Below, one piece after another: positions 50,237 through 59,095 of a DNA stretch of 64,000 nucleotides. The notes below the pieces were generated by a model. The model had not been told where the DNA came from, searched no databases, and saw nothing but the letters and a program-made list of their open reading frames with translations. The position numbers were made by a program, and so were the translations under genes. The number at the start of each line of letters is the position of its first letter. Positions within the stretch are counted from its first letter, which is position 1. The DNA comes from an archaeon (lineage in GTDB: Archaea; EX4484-52; WAPT01). The DNA lies in the NCBI GenBank assembly GCA_029258795.1, contig JAPDKB010000004.1, positions 62,001 through 126,000 of the forward strand. Reading direction: 5' to 3'.

Positions 50237-51124
50237 TTGAAGAAAAAAATGTTATTTCTTGTTTTATTTTTGATAGTCGTCGTTTCGGAATGTACGGGTG
50301 GTGGTAACAACTCTTGGGGAGGAGGAATTGTAGGAAGTAAAAGTTATAATGGTGGTGTGGTCGTAAACTCCTTTAGAATACTTCCAGATAAGGTTTTCAA
50401 AAACGAAAAGTTTGATATAATGCTAGAACTTGAGAATGTTGGCGCTTCCAATGCTAATGGGAAGGTGTACATCTTTGGTCCTTTATGGCTGGAAACGATT
50501 GAGGAGGAATTTACTCTTCAAGGTGCAGACCCATTGAACGGAATCCCTGGTGGGAGGAAAACGATTGTTAAGACAGGAATAACCGCAGATGCCAACATAC
50601 CTCCAAGAACAGCACAGGACTATTATGTAAGAGCTAGGATCTGCTACACCTACGAAACCACATACCTTGCTACAATCACCTCAACTTCCAAAAACGAATT
50701 CATAATAACCAATAAAGGAGTGGAGCAAACGTCATCACAACAACTTGGCGGTCCGATCTCAATAAAAATTGAAGCATTGCCCACATACGCAAATGATAAA
50801 CTAACTGTCGTGTTCAAACTGGCGAATGTGGGGGGCGGGTTCCCGGCTAAAGGTGGGTGCACTTTATCTCCATCATTCAATGATATGTATGTAGTATCTG
50901 AATTCAAGGTAACTTCGGATGCAGGAACAGTTAAATGTGAGGGTAATGGAAACACTGTTCATGACATATCCCTTTCCCATTCCAATACCGAAGGGTATGT
51001 GCGATGTGAGATAAGCGACATTCCGACGAATGTGCCAAACGTGCAAATAACACTTCAGGCGGTAGCACGCTATACCTACTACTCAACTAGAATCACAACC
51101 TTGACCGTTATCGGTGGTTCATGA
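50237..51124 (+). CDS. Lipoprotein with twin Ig-like domains (3 of 4)
   Basis: 295 residues from TTG 50237, which follows AAGGTGATG; no ATG fits better. The lipobox region is VVVSECTGGG. Domain 1 has FKNEKFDIMLELENVGA and EFTLQGADPL. Domain 2 has LGGPISIKIEALP and VVFKLANVGGGFP followed by a Cys pair. The phrase FTLQGAD here matches FTLEGAD in copy 4, showing recent duplication. Its stop overlaps the next start (ATGATG). Confidence 0.78.
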   Translation: MKKKMLFLVLFLIVVVSECTGGGNNSWGGGIVGSKSYNGGVVVNSFRILPDKVFKNEKFDIMLELENVGASNANGKVYIFGPLWLETIEEEFTLQGADPLNGIPGGRKTIVKTGITADANIPPRTAQDYYVRARICYTYETTYLATITSTSKNEFIITNKGVEQTSSQQLGGPISIKIEALPTYANDKLTVVFKLANVGGGFPAKGGCTLSPSFNDMYVVSEFKVTSDAGTVKCEGNGNTVHDISLSHSNTEGYVRCEISDIPTNVPNVQITLQAVARYTYYSTRITTLTVIGGS

Positions 51125-52005
51125 TGCGCGTTCTATATTTTATCGTTGCTTTTATCATCCTTCTTTCTGGATGTGTTGGACCCGAAGGTACACCACCAAT
51201 AAGCACTCAAATGAGTAGTGGCACGGCGGGGGTTGTAGTGGAGAAGTTCATGGCGGTCCCGAATGAAATCTATGATGATCAGAAAGCTGTGCTCCTGATA
51301 AAGTTGAAAAATAGCGGCGAGTCTGATGCAACTAACGGCTATATCAAAATATATGGGTATGATCCTAACGAGATGGAAGTGCAGCCATCGGAAGAATATT
51401 TTACTCTTGAGGGTGCAGATAGAGCGCTAGGGTTGGGAGGTAAGGAAATCTCCAAATCGTTTAGCTTAACAGTTAAAAAACCCCTTCCATACAAGCAAAC
51501 TTTCTCCTATCCTATATTTGCAAGAATATGTTATACTTATACAACACACGCATTCGGTAAAGTGGAGATTATTAGTGAGGATGAATATCTCAGAAGAGCC
51601 ATGAATAATGAAATAAGTCAGCACCCAATTCAGGTAGAAAATACCAATGCTCCAGTAATGGTGTATGTTGAACAAACGCATCCAATTGTAGCGTCTTCCA
51701 AAGAATTGGTGTTCAAGCTTCGAATAGAGAACATCGGGCCGGGATATGTTGGTCCATGTTCGGCTGCTTTCGAAGAACGTAACAGAATTACTGAAGTGAC
51801 TGTTAGCCTCGGAGGTGTGACCTGCACTAGCCAGAAGGGGGTTTATCTTGAGAGGGGCAAATCCGAAGAAATCGTGGTTTCCTGCGGTATTCCCAGTTCA
51901 TCGGTTCCAGTGGGGACAAGTGATCTTAGAATAGACCTTACATACCCCTATTATCAGGATGTGGAAACTGTGTTGACGGTGGAGGGAAGAGGAGAAGGTG
52001 GTTGA
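51121..52005 (+). CDS. Lipoprotein with twin Ig-like domains (4 of 4), C-terminus probably truncated
   Basis: 294 residues. The lipobox is LLSGCVGPEG. Domain 1 has YDDQKAVLLIKLKNSGE and YFTLEGADRAL. Domain 2 has NAPVMVYVEQTHP and LVFKLRIENIGPGY with Cys pairs. The frame stops at TGA 52003 after GRGEGG, but the same frame then stays open for 87 codons with a Pro/Ser linker and a Cys-rich segment. So the stop looks secondary, and the original protein was about 130 residues longer. Confidence 0.75.
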   Translation: MMRVLYFIVAFIILLSGCVGPEGTPPISTQMSSGTAGVVVEKFMAVPNEIYDDQKAVLLIKLKNSGESDATNGYIKIYGYDPNEMEVQPSEEYFTLEGADRALGLGGKEISKSFSLTVKKPLPYKQTFSYPIFARICYTYTTHAFGKVEIISEDEYLRRAMNNEISQHPIQVENTNAPVMVYVEQTHPIVASSKELVFKLRIENIGPGYVGPCSAAFEERNRITEVTVSLGGVTCTSQKGVYLERGKSEEIVVSCGIPSSSVPVGTSDLRIDLTYPYYQDVETVLTVEGRGEGG

Positions 52006-52406
52006 GGAACGTCAACAGGTGTTCCGGTAACTCCACCATCGGAACCCTCTAGTAAAACAAATAAGATTTCTACCTCGGTTTCCGATATCTCGTGTTCACG
52101 AAGGGAAACATCGTATGATGGAGTGGTTTGTGATTGCAGCTTTAAAGTATCCGTTAATTTTAAACCAAACACAGAAATAGACATCAACTATCAATCCAAA
52201 GAAAGTGGGGGAGTACCGTGGAAGAACTGTGTGAAACTGACTCAAGCGGCAAATGCTATAAAGTGGTAACACAACATCTCTATCCTGGAAACACCTACAT
52301 ATTCACTTCAGCCGTTTGGGATGGAGTACACTATTACGGAGATTGTTACGAGGTTTATGATACAGGCACAACTTGTTCAATTAAATACTATGGAACATGC
52401 CACTAG
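52006..52406 (+). pseudogene. Broken C-terminal domain of lipoprotein 4
   Basis: Directly after TGA 52003 the same frame reads GTSTGVPVTPPSEPSSKTNK, then a Cys-containing beta segment, for 87 codons to a TAA. In another frame from about 52206 the sequence reads STVEELCETDSSGKCYKV and continues to TAG 52406 with aromatic, Cys-rich coding. A G run (52207-52211) marks the likely frameshift. Together these form one exported domain interrupted by a stop and a frameshift. Alternatively 52218-52406 is a separate 62-residue gene. Confidence 0.55.
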
Positions 52407-52447
52407 GATAGTATAATTTTTTAATATCATGCAAGATATTCTCTAAC

Positions 52448-53731
52448 ATGCGCATCTTTGCCGACCTCCACCTCCATTCAAAGTACAGCAGGGGCACGAG
52501 CAAAGACATGAATATAGAGAACTTGGAGAAGTATGCTCGTGTCAAAGGACTGAACTTGCTCGGCACGGCAGATTTCACCCATCCCATCTGGTTCAAGGAA
52601 TTGAAGGAGAAGCTTGAGGAGGATGGCACGGGCATTCTAAGAACAAAATCCGGCTTTCCCTTTGTTCTGCAGACAGAAGTTAACAACGTTTTTGAAAAGG
52701 ATGGGAAAAGGAGAGCAATTCACAACCTCATATTTGCGCCTGACTTTGAGACGGTTGAGCAGATAAATGATGTCCTTTCCAAACACGGTGACTTGGTTCA
52801 AGATGGAAGACCCACGCTTAACCTGAGCTGTGCAGAAATGGTGGAACTCTTGAAAAGCATAAACCACAACATCCATGTTGTTCCAGCCCACGCCTGGACT
52901 CCGTGGTTTGGTGTGTTCGGCTCGAAATCCGGCTTTAACAGCTTGGAGGATGCGTTTGAGGATAAAGCCAAAGAGATATTCGCGATAGAAACTGGGCTGA
53001 GCAGCGATCCAGCCATGAACTGGCGCGTTTCAAAGCTTGACCGCATAACTCTAATCTCAAACAGCGACAGCCACTCCTTCTGGCCGTGGAGAATAGGGAG
53101 GGAGTGTAATGTTTTTGAGCTTGTTCAGCTAACCTACGATAACCTCTTCAAAGCCATAAAAACAAGAGAGGGATTTCTCTTCACCATCGAGTTTCATCCG
53201 GAGGAGGGCAAGTATCATTACGACGGCCACAGAAAATGCGGGGTGGTGATGCATCCAAAGCAGGCCATTGCGAGAAATAATCTCTGTCCTGTTTGCCGTA
53301 AAACTCTGACAGTAGGGGTTCTTCACAGAGTTGAGGAGCTGGCTGATAGGGAGGAAGGTTACAAGCCAGACAATGCCGTTGATTTTGTTAAACTTGTGCC
53401 ACTGGCAGAGCTGATAGCTCTCCATTACAACACAACGGTGAACACAAGAAAAGTCCTGTCAAAATATTTTGAGATGGTGAAAGCTTTTGGAAACGAGTTC
53501 AACATCCTGCTTTATGTTTCAAAAGAGGAGCTCGAGAAAGTGGTTAACGATGCAAAGCTGGTTGAGCTGATCTTGAGGAACAGAGAACAGAGTATACGTG
53601 TCCTGCCGGGATACGATGGCGTCTATGGTAAGGTTGTGCTGGAAGAATTTAGCGACGAATCTGAGGAAAATAATAGAAAGGAGAAAGCAAAAGAAATCAA
53701 AAAAGGACAGAGTTCGCTGTTTGACTTTTAG
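52448..53731 (+). CDS. endoQ: Endonuclease Q
   Basis: 427 residues. The PHP fold has ADLHLHSKYS near 4-13, GTADFTHP near 39, VPAHAWTP near 142 and SNSDSHSFWPWR near 195. A zinc-finger pair follows (GHRKCG... and CPVC near 279). This order is that of archaeal EndoQ, which nicks DNA 5' of deaminated bases (hypoxanthine, uracil) and abasic sites. The last seven residues QSSLFDF form a PCNA-interacting (PIP) motif, as in Thermococcales EndoQ. TATAATTTTTTAATA about 30 bases upstream is a promoter candidate. It is convergent with the 53728 gene (4-base overlap). Confidence 0.88.
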   Translation: MRIFADLHLHSKYSRGTSKDMNIENLEKYARVKGLNLLGTADFTHPIWFKELKEKLEEDGTGILRTKSGFPFVLQTEVNNVFEKDGKRRAIHNLIFAPDFETVEQINDVLSKHGDLVQDGRPTLNLSCAEMVELLKSINHNIHVVPAHAWTPWFGVFGSKSGFNSLEDAFEDKAKEIFAIETGLSSDPAMNWRVSKLDRITLISNSDSHSFWPWRIGRECNVFELVQLTYDNLFKAIKTREGFLFTIEFHPEEGKYHYDGHRKCGVVMHPKQAIARNNLCPVCRKTLTVGVLHRVEELADREEGYKPDNAVDFVKLVPLAELIALHYNTTVNTRKVLSKYFEMVKAFGNEFNILLYVSKEELEKVVNDAKLVELILRNREQSIRVLPGYDGVYGKVVLEEFSDESEENNRKEKAKEIKKGQSSLFDF

Positions 53732-55650
53732 ATGCTCTCCAGAATCTTTCTCACTTCCTCGATGTCCTTGTCAACACTCTTCTCCTTCTTTTCCTCTTTT
53801 TTCTCCTTCACTTCTTCCTTCTTTTTCTTGCTCTTGCCTTTACTCGCTTTCTTTTTTCTCTTTGCAAATCTGTTCTTGAGCTCAGGCAGACCAAAAGCAA
53901 TGCCAACTATGGCAACTGCTGCCACAAGCGCGATAACCACACGTTTCAGGCCAGTTGCAACGGGCTTGCTTACTTTTTTCTTTTCTTTTTCCTTCTCAGC
54001 AGGCAATGCTGGCTTTGCTGCCATTCCCGTGATGAGCTGAACAAGCTCATTGCTCACATTTCCAACAACGAGATAAATCACAACATCCTTCTTCATTCCC
54101 TTGTTGTTGGTTATGCTCACCTGAATTGGGTAAACGCTGTCAGTAATGTTGTATGGAGGTGCAACGTGCAAATAGATGTAACTTTCCTCTCCTGCCTTCA
54201 GCTCCAGCGCGGATGGAGTCGCATCAACCCAAGATGGAAGCTTAGCATAAATGGTGTAGTTCTGTCCTTTCAGCCCTGTGTTCCTGACAAGCACCTTCAA
54301 CATTTTTGCGCCGCCCTTCTCAACCCACACTGTCGAGTTTTCAACATCCACAAGCTCAGTTTCAAATCCATAGCATTCCTCCATACTTTTTACGCTGAGC
54401 TTGACGCTTGCCTCATCAACCCTGCTGTTCTCCGCAACAACCTTTACCTCGTTATCACCAACCTCAAGTTCCTCACCGTCAACTCTCAGGGTAACTGTCT
54501 TCGTTTCTCCGCTTTTGACTTCCATCTCGTTAACATCCAGCTCTCCCGCGCTGGATGTAAGCTTAACTTCTTCTTCCTTCACACCTAGATTCTTCACAAC
54601 CACAAGAAAATCAGCAGTTTCATCAGCACATATCTCCCTTTCCTTTGGAAGCACGACAAGCGCTATACCTTCACAATCCTTAACCTCGAGCTCAATCTCC
54701 TTGCTGGTTATTCCAGCCTTGCTTATAACCTTCACAATCTTCTCCACGTTTCCCGGTGTGGTTTCAGTAATCCTCCAAACAACCTCCTTGCTTTCAGCTG
54801 GCTTGAGCAGGAAGTTTGATGGCTCCACCTCTCCATCAGCCACAACCTGGAAAACATCTTGCTTGCTTCCCGTGTTGGTGACTCTGAGCTTGATTTCAGC
54901 TTCCCTGTTAGCGCACACCATCTTAGGAACCTCAACCACCTCAAGCTGCTGAGAATAGCAATCCTTACCATAAACCTCCAGCTGAACTTCCGCCTTCGCA
55001 TACGAGTTCATTGAGTTGAATGTTATGGTGGCAACATCCACACCTTCCTTTATTGGTATGCCGACTATCACTTCCCTTTCCTCACTTGGAGCAAGGGTCA
55101 GTTTATCCTCATTTGCATACCCATTTTTAACTTCCACCGCTACATCCTCGTTTTCCATACCCTCGTTTTTCAGAACAACGGGTACTGTTACAACATCACC
55201 ATAGCAGCCCTCAACCCTCATAACCTCTGTGGTGGCTTTGAGAACGTGGCATGGAAGCACATCAACGCTCAGCGTTTTCTTGATTTCAAAGGAATCTCCG
55301 CTCTCATCCTTACCATAAATCTCAATCTCGACCTCCCTCACGCCCGGCTCAGCCTCGCATGATGGAGTTATGTATATGTAGATGTTTTCCAGACTCATTC
55401 CTTCAAGTTCCACAACATCAGGAGCAACCATGACCCAAGAAGAATGGGATTTCACCTCAGCGCTCACATGCAAGTTTTCGTTGTTGATCAGCTTTGCCAC
55501 CACCACGTTTGTCTGGCAGGGACATGTTTTAAGGGATGCTGTGCTCAAAGAGAGCTCAACATCGGGAGATGAGGCAGCAACGACATTTCCAAAAAGCATG
55601 ATGACCACAACCACTATTATTGTTATCCACACATTTTTCAGCCCCTTCAT
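53728..55650 (-). CDS. Secreted multi-domain CARDB/COG1361-like protein with membrane anchor
   Basis: 640 residues from ATG 55650, placed behind GGTGGTGAG and just before the signal helix. The signal peptide runs to about residue 28. Five to six beta-sandwich repeats follow, each with a V-x-N-x-G and P-x-E-x-x-x-V pattern (VLKNEGMENED, VTNTGSKQD, VKNLGVKEE, VRNTGLKGQ). About a dozen cysteines sit at repeat borders. A membrane helix lies near 575-598, followed by an extremely Lys/Glu-rich cytoplasmic tail. This layout fits S-layer-associated or cell-surface proteins. It is tandem with a similar protein at 55711. Confidence 0.78.
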   Translation of the reverse strand: MKGLKNVWITIIVVVVIMLFGNVVAASSPDVELSLSTASLKTCPCQTNVVVAKLINNENLHVSAEVKSHSSWVMVAPDVVELEGMSLENIYIYITPSCEAEPGVREVEIEIYGKDESGDSFEIKKTLSVDVLPCHVLKATTEVMRVEGCYGDVVTVPVVLKNEGMENEDVAVEVKNGYANEDKLTLAPSEEREVIVGIPIKEGVDVATITFNSMNSYAKAEVQLEVYGKDCYSQQLEVVEVPKMVCANREAEIKLRVTNTGSKQDVFQVVADGEVEPSNFLLKPAESKEVVWRITETTPGNVEKIVKVISKAGITSKEIELEVKDCEGIALVVLPKEREICADETADFLVVVKNLGVKEEEVKLTSSAGELDVNEMEVKSGETKTVTLRVDGEELEVGDNEVKVVAENSRVDEASVKLSVKSMEECYGFETELVDVENSTVWVEKGGAKMLKVLVRNTGLKGQNYTIYAKLPSWVDATPSALELKAGEESYIYLHVAPPYNITDSVYPIQVSITNNKGMKKDVVIYLVVGNVSNELVQLITGMAAKPALPAEKEKEKKKVSKPVATGLKRVVIALVAAVAIVGIAFGLPELKNRFAKRKKKASKGKSKKKKEEVKEKKEEKKEKSVDKDIEEVRKILESI

Positions 55651-55710
55651 CTTTCTCACCACCACTCAGTTCTAAATTTATGTAATGACTAAATAATTTG
55701 AACATAACAT

Positions 55711-56967
55711 TTAATAAATTATCTGCTCCCTTCTTGCAGGATAAATCTCCAGCTTTGCAGCTTTCTTGACCTCCTCCAGTTTCAGAGGTTTACCTTTTGT
55801 TCCCTTTTTCATTAAGCTCGCGATTTTTCTCAGCTCCTTGCTCACGGGCTCCCTCGCAACCATTTCTCGCTTTCTGGGCAGAATTGCCATAATCATCACA
55901 AACACGAAAATCGCGAAAATGATTGCAGCCCCCTTCAAACTTGGTATGAATGGCAGTTCAACCTCCCTGTAAAGGCTTTTACCCACCACGTTAACCTCAA
56001 CGTTGCTCTTCCACACCTCTTCGCCGTTCTTCAACACCACAATCTCAATCATACCCTCTCCAACCACCTTGCCATTCACAAACACTCCCACTGTTTTCTC
56101 CTCCCCCGCTTCCATGAAAAAGGGGGCTGGAGCTCTCACGTCAATATCGCCCTCAACAACCCTTGCCCTGACTTCAAACACTCCTCGCTGATCGTTATTC
56201 TTGATGTTGATCTTCAGCATGTTTCCCTCCCCCTGAATCAGCTGAAGATAACCGGTGGTTGGCACAACACCAACCGGCATTTCAAGATTTCCAGCTGATT
56301 CCCCTCCATCATTCTCATCTTCAACAGCTTCAACATACACTCTCTTTGAGACCTTGTTTTTGCCGTACTTCACGCTTATTTCATGCACTTCTGGCTCATC
56401 AAAAACAATGGTTGTGCTGAACTTTCCTTCCACCACCTTCTCCATCTTAACGCTTCTCCCGTCCAGATAAATGCTAACATAATCATTATCCACAGGTTCA
56501 CTTCCAACAAACACGCTCCCTTCAACGCTGATGACTTCTCCCTCTTTCACGCTTGATAGCATTTCAATCTGAATGCTGACTGGAGAAAAAGTAAGGTAGA
56601 ATGCTTTGGAACTCAAAACATCCCCATCCTTGTCCTCCACCTTCACAACCGCAAGATACGTTCCAGCTTTTTCCGGAGCTTCAAAAATCACCCTTGCATT
56701 ATGGATTTGAGATGGATTAAGAGAAAAATAGGATGATGTGCCCTTCTTTCCACCAACCTCAAGCACAACCATAACATTGTTTAAGGTTGATAGTCCATCA
56801 TTCCTCACCAGTACATCAAGCGTATTGAGGGTTCCAGCACCCATAGCTGCTGATGCACGAAGCTCAACAATTTCCACCTTATCATTAACTGCCAGAGCAC
56901 AGCTGAAACTTGACAAAAAAACCAAAACCAGCATGAACATCATCTTCATGACTTTCCCGAATATCAT
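55711..56967 (-). CDS. Secreted CARDB-like protein with membrane anchor
   Basis: 418 residues from ATG 56967 (GGTGATAGGG upstream); starts at 56988 and 56949 are alternatives. The signal peptide ends near CALA at about residue 26. Three or more beta-sandwich domains follow (VLVRNDGLSTLNN, VFEAPEKAGTY). A membrane helix near 365-385 precedes an 45-residue basic tail. It shares layout with the 53728 protein and probably forms a unit with it (45-base gap). The function is unknown. Confidence 0.76.
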   Translation of the reverse strand: MIFGKVMKMMFMLVLVFLSSFSCALAVNDKVEIVELRASAAMGAGTLNTLDVLVRNDGLSTLNNVMVVLEVGGKKGTSSYFSLNPSQIHNARVIFEAPEKAGTYLAVVKVEDKDGDVLSSKAFYLTFSPVSIQIEMLSSVKEGEVISVEGSVFVGSEPVDNDYVSIYLDGRSVKMEKVVEGKFSTTIVFDEPEVHEISVKYGKNKVSKRVYVEAVEDENDGGESAGNLEMPVGVVPTTGYLQLIQGEGNMLKINIKNNDQRGVFEVRARVVEGDIDVRAPAPFFMEAGEEKTVGVFVNGKVVGEGMIEIVVLKNGEEVWKSNVEVNVVGKSLYREVELPFIPSLKGAAIIFAIFVFVMIMAILPRKREMVAREPVSKELRKIASLMKKGTKGKPLKLEEVKKAAKLEIYPARREQIIY

Positions 56968-57087
56968 CCCTATCACCAACGTTACCACTTACTTGTAGTT
57001 AATTTTTATCAAAAAGATTTAAAAAGTTTCTCTCAAGCAGAGCCCCAGAACCAATCATTTTTAAAGCTCCAGACAGAAAGTTTCTCC

Positions 57088-58119
57088 ATGCGCGAGGCCT
57101 TATTCTGGAAAAAAGAAGGGAAAAATGTAAAATGTGAGCTTTGCCCGTTTAATTGTGTTATTCCGGAGGGAAAGGTTGGAAATTGTGGAGTCCGGAAAAA
57201 TGTAGGAGGAAAGCTTTACTCTCTGGTTTATGGGAAAGTTGCGGCTTATCATGTTGATCCCATAGAAAAAAAGCCCCTCTACCATTTTGCTCCAGCCACT
57301 CAAACCTTCTCCATAGCCACGGTTGGATGCAATTTTCACTGTGTCCACTGCCAGAACTGGGAGCTCTCACAGAGCAAGAGGATAATGGGAATTGAAATGA
57401 GCCCCGAGGAGATTGTGGAGAGGTGCAAAAGAGCTGGTGCGCAGGGCATCTCTTATACTTACACAGAGCCCACAGTTTTCTTCGAGTTCGCTCTTGACAC
57501 AATGAAGCTCGCAAGAAAGGAGGATTTGTACAATGTCTTCGTGACGAACGGCTTCATAAATGAAGCTCCTCTAAAACTTGCAGCAAAGTATCTTGATGCT
57601 GCCAACGTGGATGTTAAGGCGTTCAGGGATGAATTTTACAGAGAGATATGCAAAGCACCAAGCCTTGAGCCAGTAAAGAGGACAGTTGAGCTGCTGAACA
57701 GGTTGGGAGTGCATGTTGAGGTCACATACCTCATAATCCCGAACAGGAATGACAGCATGGAGGAAATTGGTGAAATGTGTGAGTGGCTTGTGAGTGTGGA
57801 TGACGAAATACCTCTCCACTTTTCAAGATACCACCCTGATTACATGTTGAACGAGCCCCTCACACCGTTGGATACCCTTTTGAAAGCAAGAGAAACCGCA
57901 CTTAAAAAAGGTCTGAAGTACGTTTATCTGGGCAACGTGATGGTCAGGGAAGCGCTCAACACCTACTGTCCTAGCTGCCACCATCTGCTCATCGAGAGGG
58001 ATTACATGCAGACGTTGAGAGTGGATGTGGGTGATAGTGTTGACCAGCCAACATGCCCTGCTTGCGGGTCAAACGTAAGAATCTCTGGCCTGAAATACAC
58101 CAGGATGGTGATGGAATGA
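57088..58119 (+). CDS. amrS: AmmeMemoRadiSam system radical SAM enzyme
   Basis: 343 residues. The cluster motif CNFHCVHC near 82-89 within VGCNFHCVHCQNWELSQ is the family signature. GISYTYTEPTVFFEF near 122 and NVDVKAFRDEFY near 173 match the PFL-activase-like barrel. The C-terminal CPSCHHLLIER and CPACGS pairs form a zinc site. The enzyme is assumed to modify a substrate with AMMECR1 (14438 here) and Memo; the reaction is unknown. The stop overlaps the next start (ATGA). Confidence 0.92.
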   Translation: MREALFWKKEGKNVKCELCPFNCVIPEGKVGNCGVRKNVGGKLYSLVYGKVAAYHVDPIEKKPLYHFAPATQTFSIATVGCNFHCVHCQNWELSQSKRIMGIEMSPEEIVERCKRAGAQGISYTYTEPTVFFEFALDTMKLARKEDLYNVFVTNGFINEAPLKLAAKYLDAANVDVKAFRDEFYREICKAPSLEPVKRTVELLNRLGVHVEVTYLIIPNRNDSMEEIGEMCEWLVSVDDEIPLHFSRYHPDYMLNEPLTPLDTLLKARETALKKGLKYVYLGNVMVREALNTYCPSCHHLLIERDYMQTLRVDVGDSVDQPTCPACGSNVRISGLKYTRMVME

Positions 58120-58997
58120 GGAGAAAATTTGCTTCATTCATTCTACCAATTATCCTGTTTTTCATGATTGGAAATATGGCAATGGGAGAAAGCTTCACCT
58201 ATATCGACATTCTTGTCAATCCCGATAACTCCATCACCGCTGTGATTAACGCGAGGAGCGATTACGATTTTATCTCCTTGATGCTTCCCTACGATGCAGA
58301 GGTTGTTGATTTCAGCGTTGATGGCACACCCTCTTTATCTGCATGCAAAGAAGAAAGAAAGGTTGATGGCACGCTCATAAATTGCAGCGTGGAGAATGGG
58401 TCATTCATCACGCTGAAATTCACCAGCTCGGATGCGGTTATGATGAGCGGGGATGAGCTCCTTTTTTTAATGCGCCTCATTTTTTACCAGAATTATGATG
58501 TGTGTAAAATCAAATTAACCCTTCCAGAAAATTACATCATCGCATCTAATGAGCACGCTGAGCCATTGATAATCCCATCTCCATATCAGCTATACACTGC
58601 AGGTAACAATCAGATAGTGCTCTGGAATGTAAAGTGTGGAGAAAATGCTTTGGTGGAGCTTTTCGTTGCAGGGAAGCGCGCTTCAAAGTTTTCCGTGCCA
58701 TTATATGTTGCTATTCCTATAGCAGCAATAGCACTCATTGTTATCTCTTTCTTTTTCTTAAGGAAAAGGAAACACCCCGACATTTTTGACAAATTTTTGG
58801 TCAGGGATGAAAAAATGATAATTGATCTCCTAAAAAACAAAAAAGAGATGAAGCAAAAAGAGATAGTTAGAGCGACTGGCTTTTCCAAAGCAAAGGTTTC
58901 CAGGTTGCTCAGAAATCTGGAAATGAGGGGAGTGGTGGTCAGAGAAAAGGTAGGGAACGCATGTATTGTGAAGCTTAAGGAAGAGGAAGAAGAATAA
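58116..58997 (+). CDS. Membrane-anchored winged-helix regulator (1 of 2)
   Basis: 293 residues from ATG 58116, overlapping the amrS stop by 4 bases. The signal helix is at 4-24, then about 170 exported residues, a membrane helix near 203-222 (LYVAIPIAAIALIVISFF) and a cytoplasmic winged helix at the end (KQKEIVRATGFSKAKVSRLL). The topology suggests a one-component sensor that carries a signal across the membrane to DNA. A paralogue is at 61181. This type (COG2512-like) is widespread in archaea; ligands are unknown. Confidence 0.83.
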   Translation: MRRKFASFILPIILFFMIGNMAMGESFTYIDILVNPDNSITAVINARSDYDFISLMLPYDAEVVDFSVDGTPSLSACKEERKVDGTLINCSVENGSFITLKFTSSDAVMMSGDELLFLMRLIFYQNYDVCKIKLTLPENYIIASNEHAEPLIIPSPYQLYTAGNNQIVLWNVKCGENALVELFVAGKRASKFSVPLYVAIPIAAIALIVISFFFLRKRKHPDIFDKFLVRDEKMIIDLLKNKKEMKQKEIVRATGFSKAKVSRLLRNLEMRGVVVREKVGNACIVKLKEEEEE

Positions 58998-59095
58998 CAA
59001 CTTGTTTCAGATTGTTTCACTTGTTTCACGAAGTTCTTAAATGCTGTTTCATTCAGAATAATGTTTAGAAAGAAAAACTTTAGAGGTGACGTGTC

